Assembly (NCBI GenBank): GCA_035342095.1
Contig: DAOQWL010000010.1
Location: 1-64,000 of the forward strand
Direction: 5' to 3'
Length of the DNA stretch: 64,000 bases
DNA from: PLanc-01 sp035342095
GTDB taxonomy: Bacteria; Planctomycetota; Phycisphaerae; Sedimentisphaerales; Anaerobacaceae
A program made the position numbers and the translations under genes. Shown here piece by piece: positions 1 through 8,094 of this stretch (positions are counted from its first letter, which is position 1; each line of letters opens with the position of its first letter). The notes under the pieces are model-generated. The model was not told the DNA's origin, searched no databases, and worked only from the letters and a program-made list of their open reading frames with translations.

Positions 1-3
1 TGC

Positions 4-879
4 CTATCTTAACATTCCAAAATTTCTTCCACTCCGTTTCATGCGATGGCCCTGCTGCTCGATGGTGACGAGCTTGCCGACGCCGCTCTTCTCGACGTTC
101 TCCCGCGATTCCTGGATGCGCCGCGGATCGATATCGTACCCGACGGCCTTGCAGCCGTACTTCTTCGCGGCGGCGATGGGGATGCGAGCGTCGCCACAAC
201 CCAGGTCGTACACCACGTCCTTCTTCTCCACCTTGGCCAGCTCCAGCATCTTCTCCACCACCTTGGGGGGCGTGGGAATGTAGACAACGTCCGGCACACG
301 CGGGCCCGCAACGGGCTCCTTCTTCAGGGGGGCGGTCCACAGGTAGACCTTGTGCACGCGGTTCGAGTCCCTGGCGTCCGGCACCATGACGACGCGGTCC
401 GGCGTAACGCCTTTCATGTCGAAGTCGTGCGAGACGATCCGCGAGCCCGGCTTGAGCTTCTCCAACTGCGGGATCAGCTTGACGTTCAGGCTGGGCAGCA
501 AATACAGCGTCACCACATTGGCGCCGCTGAGGTCCAGGGTGAAGATGTCCTTCTGCTCGATGGCCACAAGGTTGCCGACTCCGTTGGCATCGACATTCCG
601 GCGTGACTCCTCGATGCGCTGGGGATCGATATCGTACCCGACGGCCTTGCAGCCATACTTCTTCGCGGCCCTGATGGGGATGCGGGCGTCGCCGCAGCCG
701 AGGTCATAGACCACGTCGTCCTTGGTCACCTTGGCCAGTTCCAGCATCTTCTCCACCACGTTGTGCGGCGTGGGCAGGAAGATGACGTCGGGCTCGCGCA
801 GAGATTCGGCCGCCCCCACGAACGAAGCCAGTCCGATCGACACCACAACAGCACAGACGAAGAACGTTCGCGTTGCCAT
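4..879 (-). CDS. Exported SAM-dependent methyltransferase with truncated internal duplication
   Basis: The 291-residue product starts with a signal peptide (hydrophobic residues about 6-23). It then carries a Rossmann methyltransferase domain with motif I DLGCGDAR at 59-66 and an acidic GYDID strand end. A second copy of the same domain begins near residue 200, with DLGCGD at 225-230. The copies are clearly similar at DNA level, so the duplication looks fairly recent. The second copy stops matching the first right after IEQ, and an unrelated basic tail of about 14 residues leads to a stop at 4-6. The second domain is therefore incomplete. GAGAGGG lies about 7 bases before the ATG at 879. The substrate is unknown. 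The fold assignment is firm; enzymatic activity outside the cytoplasm is uncertain. Confidence 0.75.
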   Translation of the reverse strand: MATRTFFVCAVVVSIGLASFVGAAESLREPDVIFLPTPHNVVEKMLELAKVTKDDVVYDLGCGDARIPIRAAKKYGCKAVGYDIDPQRIEESRRNVDANGVGNLVAIEQKDIFTLDLSGANVVTLYLLPSLNVKLIPQLEKLKPGSRIVSHDFDMKGVTPDRVVMVPDARDSNRVHKVYLWTAPLKKEPVAGPRVPDVVYIPTPPKVVEKMLELAKVEKKDVVYDLGCGDARIPIAAAKKYGCKAVGYDIDPRRIQESRENVEKSGVGKLVTIEQQGHRMKRSGRNFGMLR

Positions 880-1041
880 AGTGCAGCCCTCTCAAAAGAG
901 TCCCGGCCCTTGCCCCGCGCAAACACAGCGAACACACGACGCGCGGGTCTGTCATTGTATGCCAGGACGGACCGCAAGGGAATACCGTCCGACGGAATTA
1001 TACGGGACGGGTCCATCCGTCCGGAGTCCTCAATGAGCAGG

Positions 1042-1070
1042 TAGGCAACCGCCACGGAAGAACGTATAAT
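1042..1070 (+). promoter_or_regulatory. Promoter for the 1106 gene
   Basis: A perfect -10 TATAAT at 1065-1070 is preceded by TAGGCA at 1042-1047 with a 17-bp spacer. It lies 36 bases before the start of the downstream gene. The call rests on pattern only. Confidence 0.5.
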
Positions 1071-1105
1071 GCCTGGTCGCGGATGATCGCGGATCGGAGG
1101 TATGC

Positions 1106-2497
1106 ATGGTCGTGAAGAGCGTGTCGAAGCGACGACGAAGAATCTTGGCGGTTCTCATTGTGCTGATCGCAGCCGTCGCGTACCTGGCGGTCAGGATCGT
1201 CCTGCTGGTGACCGCCAAACCCACGATCTCGGTCAACTATGCGGCCCAGTACAACGAGTGCCTGAAAGCGGCGGACCTCGATCCCAACGACAACGCGGCC
1301 CCCGGCTATCGGGCGGCCTTCGCCCTGTTGCCCGATACCACGGACGACATCTGGGCGGTCGGCGCCCTGTGGCGATATGAACCCAACAGCATCGTGCGGA
1401 AGACTGTGGACTCGTGGGTCGCGTCTTGCGACGAGGCGATGCAGGCCCTCCGTCAAGCCAGCAAACAGCGGGCTTTCCGGGCGGAGTTGTCCACGGTGAA
1501 CTTCTTCGATCCCGTGTCCATGGAGGGACTGAGTCTCCGCAGCTTCCGCACGGCAGCAATCTGCCTGCGCTGCAAAGCCCAGTCGCTGGCGATTCAAGGA
1601 GACCTCGCCGGGGCGTTCGACTGTATCGTGACAGTATGCCGAATGGCTCGCCACCTGAACACTGGCGGCAGAATGCACATCAACATCGGCCAGGCGTTGA
1701 ACGGACTGGCCATGAGCACTGCGCTCGACGTGCTCTCGCGGATGCAGGTGGATTCCAGCCTTCTGAGCAAGGCCCAGATCCAGTTCGAGGAAACCCTCCT
1801 TGGCAGCAAGCCGCCAAGCTTCGCGGGCGACGAGGTCCTGCTCCAGGATGCCATCCAACGATGTTTCACGGACAACGGCAAAGGCAACGGGCACATGATC
1901 CCCGGGATCTTCTACGATGAGTTTCGCAGAATCGAGACCCCGCAGAATGAGCTGGTGGCCAACGGGGTCTATCTGAGGTTCCTCTACATCGCGTGGGCTC
2001 ACCCAAGCCGCGTGCAGACGCTCCGGACGTTGAAGGGCCTCGTCCAGAGAGCGAACGAACTCGTTACGCAATCCCCCTGGGAACTCCGAGCCAAGGGGAC
2101 GAGCCATGAACAGGAACTGACGAGACTCGCCAGGGGCAACTACTTCCTCCAGTTCATGACCACGGACGCAACACTGGCGAGGACCATTGAGCTGCACCAT
2201 AGAATCCGGGTATCCGGCGAGGCCCTGGTCACGACGATGGGCCTGCTGCGATTCCACAAGGACAAAGGCGTCTGGCCCGCGAGCCTGGAGGAGCTTGCCG
2301 GCGCGAGATACATTCGAGCGGTCCCCCTCGATCCCTGGAGCGGCAAGCCGCTCGTGTACAAACCAGCGGGCGACTCGTTCATTCTCTACGGTTGCGGGCT
2401 GGACTTCGACGATGACGGCGGACTCGCCAGCAAATGGGGCAGTTCGCCCGAAGGCGGCGACCAGGTCTTCTGGCCGGTTGAGGAGTACAAGAAATGA
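1106..2497 (+). CDS. Membrane-anchored protein of unknown function
   Basis: The product has 463 residues: a basic N-terminus, one membrane segment (about 12-35) and a long, probably helical body outside the membrane. The last 90 residues contain a pattern (GLLRFHKDKGVWPASLEEL, then a D-P-W-S-G-K-P-L-x-Y block and an acidic DFDDDGG) that resembles the C-terminal part of GspG-like pseudopilins and other planctomycete proteins. There is no pilin leader, so a pilus role is not supported. GGAGG at 1096-1100 lies 5 bases before the chosen ATG; another ATG at 1102 is too close to it. The next gene starts inside this stop codon, indicating translational coupling. I do not recognise a function. Confidence 0.75.
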   Translation: MVVKSVSKRRRRILAVLIVLIAAVAYLAVRIVLLVTAKPTISVNYAAQYNECLKAADLDPNDNAAPGYRAAFALLPDTTDDIWAVGALWRYEPNSIVRKTVDSWVASCDEAMQALRQASKQRAFRAELSTVNFFDPVSMEGLSLRSFRTAAICLRCKAQSLAIQGDLAGAFDCIVTVCRMARHLNTGGRMHINIGQALNGLAMSTALDVLSRMQVDSSLLSKAQIQFEETLLGSKPPSFAGDEVLLQDAIQRCFTDNGKGNGHMIPGIFYDEFRRIETPQNELVANGVYLRFLYIAWAHPSRVQTLRTLKGLVQRANELVTQSPWELRAKGTSHEQELTRLARGNYFLQFMTTDATLARTIELHHRIRVSGEALVTTMGLLRFHKDKGVWPASLEELAGARYIRAVPLDPWSGKPLVYKPAGDSFILYGCGLDFDDDGGLASKWGSSPEGGDQVFWPVEEYKK

Positions 2498-3507
2498 GCA
2501 CACGAATCGTTCTTGCGTTGCTGACTCTCTCGCTGACTTCTTCCGCCCAGAACTCGACCGATGCCGTCGGCGATCTCGTCGCGAGACTCCCGACGGCGCT
2601 CCGCGAGTACAAGGTCATCGTGGAACCGGACCAGAACGAACCCGAGTGGTGGGCGGGGGCGCCGTCCGTGGTTCGGGACAAGACCGGCACGTTCTGGCTC
2701 GCCTGTCGGATGCGGACCGCGGACGCCCCTCGCGGCCTGCGAGGCTATGAGATCCGCATTCTCCGCAGCGACGACGGCGTCCATTTCACGAAGGTCCTCA
2801 GCATTCGCCGGGAGGATGTGCCCATCCCCGGTTTCGAGCGCCCCGCTCTCCTGACCGATCCCCGGACGGGCCGATTCAAGCTCTACGCCTGCGGCCCGTG
2901 GAAGGACGGCCCTTGGTCGATCCTGAAGTTCGACGACGCCAACGATCCCGCGCGGTTCGAGCCGGCCTCCGCAAAGCCGGTCATCCAGCCGCAGAGTCCA
3001 TCCTACGAGCGCGATGTGATCGTCGACGGCTACAAGGACCCGTTCATCCTCTTCGCCGAGGGGCGATACCACTGCTACGTCATCGGCACCATGCGGCGAA
3101 CCGAGCGGATCTACCACTTCCACAGCCAGGACGGCGACCGCTGGGAACCGGTCGGCAGTCCGTACCAGTCGATCATGGACCTCACCGGCTGGCACGATTT
3201 CTACGTCCGCCCGGCCTGTGTCCTGCCGGTCGGCGTCGGCTGGCTGTTCCTCTACGAAGGCTCCAACTGCGACTGGTACGACCCGGTCTACAATATCGCG
3301 ACGGGCGTCGGCTTCACATTCGACCTGCATCACGTCACCGACCTGACGCCCGACGCCCCTCTGGTCGCGAGCACGACGCCGAGCGAACGCTTCCACACCT
3401 GGCGATATTCGCACTGGATGTGGGTGGGCGACGAACTGTGGGTGTACGCGGAGGTGGCCCGTCCCAACGGATCCAACGAGATTCGCCTGTTCCGCCTGGC
3501 CCGGTGA
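2494..3507 (+). CDS. Secreted beta-propeller protein, glycoside hydrolase 43/32-like
   Basis: The 337-residue product has a short signal peptide (about 1-18). Repeated beta-strand motifs follow, typical of the five-bladed propeller shared by glycoside hydrolase families 32, 43, 62, 68 and 130: a W-W-A-G-A-P-S-V strand, an R-S-D-D-G-x-x-F blade, a Y-K-D-P-F segment near the middle and S-H-W-M-W-V-G near the end. A role on a plant- or algal-type polysaccharide is likely from the fold, but no family or substrate can be fixed by eye. The start codon overlaps the previous stop (ATGA), so the two genes are probably co-translated. Family-level confidence is moderate; exact activity is unknown. Confidence 0.65.
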   Translation: MSTRIVLALLTLSLTSSAQNSTDAVGDLVARLPTALREYKVIVEPDQNEPEWWAGAPSVVRDKTGTFWLACRMRTADAPRGLRGYEIRILRSDDGVHFTKVLSIRREDVPIPGFERPALLTDPRTGRFKLYACGPWKDGPWSILKFDDANDPARFEPASAKPVIQPQSPSYERDVIVDGYKDPFILFAEGRYHCYVIGTMRRTERIYHFHSQDGDRWEPVGSPYQSIMDLTGWHDFYVRPACVLPVGVGWLFLYEGSNCDWYDPVYNIATGVGFTFDLHHVTDLTPDAPLVASTTPSERFHTWRYSHWMWVGDELWVYAEVARPNGSNEIRLFRLAR

Positions 3508-3677
3508 GTCAGAAGGGGGATACACGCAACTGGAGGCTCGCTCTTGCAGCGAGGCTGGTTTGCGCGTAGTCTGGCTTCGTCCCGCGGGTGAACCCGCAGA
3601 ATGCGAACCTGTCGGGGGAACACCGAGTAGACAACAGGACCAAGCACGCAACGAAGACGATAGCAGGTCAAGAGACC

Positions 3678-5939
3678 ATGGATAGTGAACGACTACTGTA
3701 CGATATCAACGAATTGAATCACCTGTTCCGCAACAGCGTCAGCGTCGAGACACTGTTGGGCAAGGCGGTCGAGATGGTGGCCGAGCGGACGCAATCTGCG
3801 GTCTGCTCGATCTACCTCTACAACCCCGAGGCGAAGGAGCTGACGCTGCGGGCGACGCGAGGGTTGAACCCCGAGTCCGTCGGGCAGGTGCGTCTGAAGC
3901 TGGGCCAGGGACTGACCGGCCTGGCCCTCCAGGAGATGCGAGCGGTCTGCGAAGCGGACGCCAGCCGCAGCCCGAACTACAAGTTCTTCCCCGGCATCTT
4001 CGAGGAACGATACAACGCCTTCCTGGCGGTCCCGATCGCGCGAGGCATCTCGAAGATGGGCGTCCTGGTCGTCCAGCGGGACACGAGCCAGTGCTTCATC
4101 GCCTCCGACGTCACCGCCCTGGAGACCGTCGCCTCCCAGCTCGCCAACATCATCGAGAACGCCCAGTTCATCCTGGGCATCCACGAGCCGGCGGCGGAGA
4201 CTCCCAAAGGCCCGCCTACCGAGCTCAGATTCGTCAAGGGCAAGATGGCCGCAGAGGGCTTCGCGTACGCCCCCGCCGTCGTCCTCGATAAGCAGCGAGG
4301 TCTGGCGACGCTCTCCGGGCGGGACGACGCTCGGACCTACACGCTCGATGACTTCCGCACCGCGGTGGTCCGCACGGAGAGCCAACTGGAGCAACTGCAG
4401 GAGCAGGTCGAGAACAAGCTGTCCGACGCCGCGTCGCTGATCTTCGCCGCCCACCTGATGATCCTGAAGGACCGCGACTTCGTCGGGCGGATCACCGCGA
4501 AGATCGAGTCGGGCGTCAACGCCCCCGCGGCGGTGTCGGAAGTCGCGACAGGGTACATGCGGACCTTCCTCGCCAGCGACAGCGCCTACATGCAAGAGAA
4601 GGCCAACGACATCGAGGACCTGGCGGTCCGCCTGGTGAACAACCTGGTCAGCACAACCGCCCAGGGCGACGCCTATCGCGACCACGTCGTCGTCACGCGG
4701 GCGCTGTTCCCCTCGGACCTCCTGAAGCTCTCCACCGAGGGCGCCAGTGCCGTGATCCTCGTCGGCGGAGGCGTCACCTCGCACATCTCCATCCTCGCGC
4801 GGTCCCTGGCCATGCCCATGGTCATCACGGACACCTTCGACCTGCTGAACGTGCGAGACGGCACCCCCCTGCTGGTCGATGCCGAGGTCGGAAATGTCTT
4901 CGTCGATCCCGACGATTCGGTGCTCAACAAGTTCTGGACCCGCCAGCGGGCCCGGCTCACCCTGGACGATCAGAAAAAGCTCATGAAGCCGGTCACCACG
5001 ACCGCTGATGGTACGCGGGTCCGGCTCACCGCCAACATCAACCTGCTGACCGACCTCAAAGTCGCGGTCGAGCTCCACTGCGACGGCATCGGCCTGTACC
5101 GCACGGAGTTCCCGTTCATCATCCGCTCGACGTTCCCGTCGGAGGCCGAGCAGTACGTGATCTATCGCAAGCTGGTCGAGTCCATGCCGGACAAGCCCGT
5201 CACCTTCCGCACCCTCGACGCCGGCGGCGACAAGATCCTGTCCTACTACCACGACGTAAAGGAGCAGAACCCCGCGATGGGCATGCGGTCCATCCGCTTC
5301 TCGCTCCAGAACAAGGCCATTTTCGCCGAGCAGGTCCGCGCCATCCTCCGCGCGGGCGTCGGCGCCAACCTGCGGATCATGTTCCCGATGATCTCCTCGC
5401 TCGAAGAGTTCCAGGAGGCCCGGCAGGTCGTCCACGACTCGATCGCCTCGCTGGCCAGGCAGGGCCTCGAACACAACGACAAGCCTTCGCTCGGGATGAT
5501 GGTCGAGCTGCCCGCGGTGGTCGATCTGGCCGAGGAGTTCGCCCGCGAGGCGGATTTCTTCTCCATCGGGACCAACGACCTGATCCAGTTCATGCTGGCC
5601 GCCGACCGCACGAACGAGAACGTCGCGAGTTTCTACCTCCCCCACCACCCTGCGGTCCTGCGCACGTTGGCGAGAGTCGCCCGCGCCGCCCTGTCGCACG
5701 ACTGCGACGTATCCATCTGCGGCGATATGGCCCACGATACGCGGTATACGCCGTTTCTCCTGGGCATCGGCGTGAAGGCGTTCAGCGTGGACCCGATCTT
5801 CCTGCTGCGGACCCAGCAGGCCATCACCGCCACGTCCCTGCCCGAAGCCCAAGCCCTCGCCAAGGAGATGCTGGATAAGAGCCGAATCAGCGACATCGCC
5901 GCCCTGCTGCCGGCACAGGCGGCATTTGCAGAACAGTAG
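3678..5939 (+). CDS. ptsP: Phosphoenolpyruvate-protein phosphotransferase with GAF domain (PtsP-like enzyme I)
   Basis: The 753-residue product has an N-terminal GAF domain (about 10-165), then the enzyme I modules. The phosphoryl-accepting histidine is His369 in GGGVTSHISILAR. The PEP-binding barrel shows GIGLYRTEFPF, GMMVELPAVV and SIGTNDLIQFMLAADR, and the proton-donor cysteine (about 681) lies in CGDMA. All key residues for autophosphorylation from PEP and transfer to HPr/NPr are present. GAF fusion is the hallmark of PtsP, a regulatory, nitrogen-type PTS entry enzyme. No HPr, EIIA or sugar permease is adjacent, consistent with regulation rather than sugar uptake. The frame is open back to 3588, but similarity to the GAF domain begins at the ATG at 3678. 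Confidence 0.9.
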   Translation: MDSERLLYDINELNHLFRNSVSVETLLGKAVEMVAERTQSAVCSIYLYNPEAKELTLRATRGLNPESVGQVRLKLGQGLTGLALQEMRAVCEADASRSPNYKFFPGIFEERYNAFLAVPIARGISKMGVLVVQRDTSQCFIASDVTALETVASQLANIIENAQFILGIHEPAAETPKGPPTELRFVKGKMAAEGFAYAPAVVLDKQRGLATLSGRDDARTYTLDDFRTAVVRTESQLEQLQEQVENKLSDAASLIFAAHLMILKDRDFVGRITAKIESGVNAPAAVSEVATGYMRTFLASDSAYMQEKANDIEDLAVRLVNNLVSTTAQGDAYRDHVVVTRALFPSDLLKLSTEGASAVILVGGGVTSHISILARSLAMPMVITDTFDLLNVRDGTPLLVDAEVGNVFVDPDDSVLNKFWTRQRARLTLDDQKKLMKPVTTTADGTRVRLTANINLLTDLKVAVELHCDGIGLYRTEFPFIIRSTFPSEAEQYVIYRKLVESMPDKPVTFRTLDAGGDKILSYYHDVKEQNPAMGMRSIRFSLQNKAIFAEQVRAILRAGVGANLRIMFPMISSLEEFQEARQVVHDSIASLARQGLEHNDKPSLGMMVELPAVVDLAEEFAREADFFSIGTNDLIQFMLAADRTNENVASFYLPHHPAVLRTLARVARAALSHDCDVSICGDMAHDTRYTPFLLGIGVKAFSVDPIFLLRTQQAITATSLPEAQALAKEMLDKSRISDIAALLPAQAAFAEQ

Positions 5940-6355
5940 GACGGGCAAATCTCGCAGCGTGTCGCGGTCGTCCAGGTATGTCCGGAATGGCGTTTGCCTG
6001 CCTCTATGCGGATTCTGATAGGCTCTTGGTGTTTGCGAGGGTTTTGTCATCCAGAACGAAGCGTGGCGAAGCAGAAGATCTGGCCCGCGACCAGGAGAGA
6101 CCTCTGCTCCATAGCCCAGATCCTTCGGCTGCACTTCAGGATGACAAGTCCCTGCCCACGCACAAACCATTCCCAATCCGTATTGCTCCCTTTTGCCATT
6201 CGGACTGCCGTTTCCCTGTCCGCCGGAAGACCAGGGTACGCCTTTCACTTGTCCCATCTTCTGTTGACATGGAGGGATCAGAATGGTAGGATGTCAAGAA
6301 GGCAGCATGAGCCCTTCAGGGCAGCGTGTTGAGACCCGAAGGTGGAGGCAGGGAG
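5940..6355. other. Gene-free stretch with one inverted-repeat element
   Basis: These 416 bases hold no convincing gene. The only structure seen is the inverted repeat at 6045-6146, described separately, plus the ribosome-binding region of the glycosyltransferase gene at the right end. Confidence 0.6.
6045..6146. repeat. Intergenic REP-like inverted repeat
   Basis: The ends are inverted copies: TGTCATCC at the left and GGATGACA at the right. Inside are matching arms AGATCTGG and CCCAGATC with GAAGCG/CTTCGGCTGC stretches. The composition resembles widespread bacterial extragenic repeats of the GTCATCC...GAAGGATCTGG type. A shorter relative (GACTGCTTCGCTTTGCTCGCAGTGAC) may lie near 32738-32762. 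There is no coding function. Confidence 0.5.
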
Positions 6356-7225
6356 ATGAACAATCCCAGCGGTATGGTCCATGCGCAATACCATGGCAAC
6401 CACCCGAAAAGGGGCAAGGTGTTCGGCGTTCCCGTCGACTTGGTCCCGGATGCCGTTTCTCTGGTGGGTAGCGTTGCACGTGCTGCGGAGGCCCGAGAAG
6501 GGGCGGTCATTTCCTACTTGACTGCAGATACCCTGGTGAAGGCCAAACGCCAGCCGTCTTTTCGAAACCTGCTCGGTCAGTGTGCAATCTGCTATGCCGA
6601 TGGAATGGGCGCCTCCCTCGCAGCGTCTTTGATCCTGCATCAGCACGTCAAGAAAGTCACAGCCAATGACTGCTACCTCGACCTTTGCCGGGAATTCGCT
6701 CGAAAGGGCCTTGTCGTAGCATTCGTTGGAGGCGAGGAAGGCGTTGCCCAGGCTGCGGCGGCGTACGTTCGACAGAATACGAATCTGCCCGTCGCCTTCT
6801 GCAGCTCAGGGTACTTCACGCATTTCCAGGAAGAGGGGATTCTGGCAAAACTGGCAAGAGCCGATCCGCATGTCGTCCTCATGGCCATGGGCCAACCACG
6901 ACAGGAATACTATGCGTTCCGCTGGCATCATGCGATGCCGGGCACTCTTTTTTACTGTGTGGGAGGTCTCTTCGACGTCATGACCGGCAGGGTCCGCACG
7001 CCCCCCCTGTTCCTGCGACGGGCGGGATTCGAGTGGGTGTGGCGACTGCTGCAGTCCCCTCGACGCCTCTGGCGACGCTATCTCGTCGGACTTCCCGTGC
7101 TGGCGGTGTGTGTGGCCACGGAAGTCGCGAGAACCAATCTCCGACTGGCAAGGTCAAAGGTGGGCAAAACAGATCGACAAGGACCGGACTCGTTCGCCAT
7201 AGGAGAGCCGATGGGAGAAAGATGA
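6356..7225 (+). CDS. WecG/TagA/CpsF-family glycosyltransferase
   Basis: The 289-residue protein matches the WecB/TagA/CpsF family, which transfers N-acetylmannosaminuronate, N-acetylmannosamine or related sugars to a lipid-linked acceptor during surface-polysaccharide synthesis. Visible family marks are GVPVDLV near the N-terminus, YADGMG (acceptor/donor site), an FVGGEEGVAQ nucleotide-binding turn, and the C-terminal block VLMAMGQPRQEYY plus GTLFYCVGGLFDVMTG followed by RAGFEWVWRLLQSPRRLWRRYL. GGAGG at 6344-6348 lies 7 bases before the ATG at 6356; an upstream GTG at 6326 has no such site. The stop overlaps the next start (ATGA), so it is translated together with the following glycosyltransferase. 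Confidence 0.88.
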   Translation: MNNPSGMVHAQYHGNHPKRGKVFGVPVDLVPDAVSLVGSVARAAEAREGAVISYLTADTLVKAKRQPSFRNLLGQCAICYADGMGASLAASLILHQHVKKVTANDCYLDLCREFARKGLVVAFVGGEEGVAQAAAAYVRQNTNLPVAFCSSGYFTHFQEEGILAKLARADPHVVLMAMGQPRQEYYAFRWHHAMPGTLFYCVGGLFDVMTGRVRTPPLFLRRAGFEWVWRLLQSPRRLWRRYLVGLPVLAVCVATEVARTNLRLARSKVGKTDRQGPDSFAIGEPMGER

Positions 7226-8049
7226 ACGCGCACCCGTCCCAATCAGACTCTTCTCCAAACAACCAGCCCGCTGGTTCCAGCAGGCCGAGAGTCTCAGTCA
7301 TTGTCATTGCACGACACGCACACGAACTCCAAGACGTGCTTGGAGACCTGGATCAGCAGAACTGCAGTGACTTCGAGGTCGTCACGATCGTCGGGGCCAT
7401 GAGCATCCCGCACGCATGGAACCTGGGCGTGAGTCGAGCGAGAGGGAGGATACTGCTGTTCACGGAAAGCGATTGCAGCCTCCCTCCCGATTGGGTCGAG
7501 CATCTGTCCGCGCAGGTTGAGATTCATGGGTTTGCCATGGGCGAGGAAGTGATAACGACTTCGCGGGCATGGTCGATGAGCAACGTGGGAATCAGGGCTC
7601 AGTTGGCGGCCCAGAACCCGTTCGATGAACGATTTGCCGTTGGCGAGGATACGGAGTGGTTCGAGAGACTGGCAAAAAAGGGATATCCTGTGATCCGACA
7701 GAGGGAACCCGTGGTATATCACCACCGTCACGAACTCGAAATGCGACGAGTCTGGTTATCTTTTCTCTCCGGAAAGTACAGAACCCTGATCATGCTGAGC
7801 CATGTCCATCCCCAGATGAATGCTCGCAGAATACTCCTGTCGTGCCTCTTTCGCATCAGTCGTGAGATCCTTGTGCTCGTAGGAGCAATCTGGGGCATTG
7901 CCTGCTACTGGCACATGATCCCCGGAAAACTCATTCGGGAGTCTGCCCGGGTCATGCACAGGCTCTACGAGCGGCCGGGCTCGGCAGCCGGACCTTGTAT
8001 CGATGCGAGGATAGAGGCAACGCGCGGGTCGCACCGAGAGCCGCAGTAG
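7222..8049 (+). CDS. Family 2 glycosyltransferase
   Basis: The 275-residue product has a GT-A fold start (PRVSVIVIARHAHELQDVLGDL) and a DxD-like sugar-nucleotide site in LLFTESDCSLPPDW. It also has the GEDTEWFERLAKKGYPV acid block, with D/E residues expected in the catalytic pocket, and a YHHRH motif. A hydrophobic segment (about 205-230) suggests membrane association. It begins within the stop codon of the WecG-like gene, so the pair probably adds successive sugars to one exopolysaccharide or glycolipid. Donor and acceptor are unknown. The open frame continues upstream inside the preceding gene, but the overlapping ATG gives the natural start. Confidence 0.8.
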   Translation: MNAHPSQSDSSPNNQPAGSSRPRVSVIVIARHAHELQDVLGDLDQQNCSDFEVVTIVGAMSIPHAWNLGVSRARGRILLFTESDCSLPPDWVEHLSAQVEIHGFAMGEEVITTSRAWSMSNVGIRAQLAAQNPFDERFAVGEDTEWFERLAKKGYPVIRQREPVVYHHRHELEMRRVWLSFLSGKYRTLIMLSHVHPQMNARRILLSCLFRISREILVLVGAIWGIACYWHMIPGKLIRESARVMHRLYERPGSAAGPCIDARIEATRGSHREPQ

Positions 8050-8094
8050 GGCACCGCCGTTCTTCCACGCTCGCCGGACGTCTCGCGCCCCGCG

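Noticed and set aside
998..2503. Open frame of 501 codons on the minus strand opposite the 1106 gene
   Set aside because: No motifs; the plus-strand gene has a good promoter and ribosome-binding site and coupling to its neighbour.
3693..6257. Open frame of 854 codons on the minus strand opposite ptsP
   Set aside because: It mirrors the enzyme I gene codon by codon, is rich in Arg/Asp/Gly/Val and shows no domain; the plus-strand gene explains the region.
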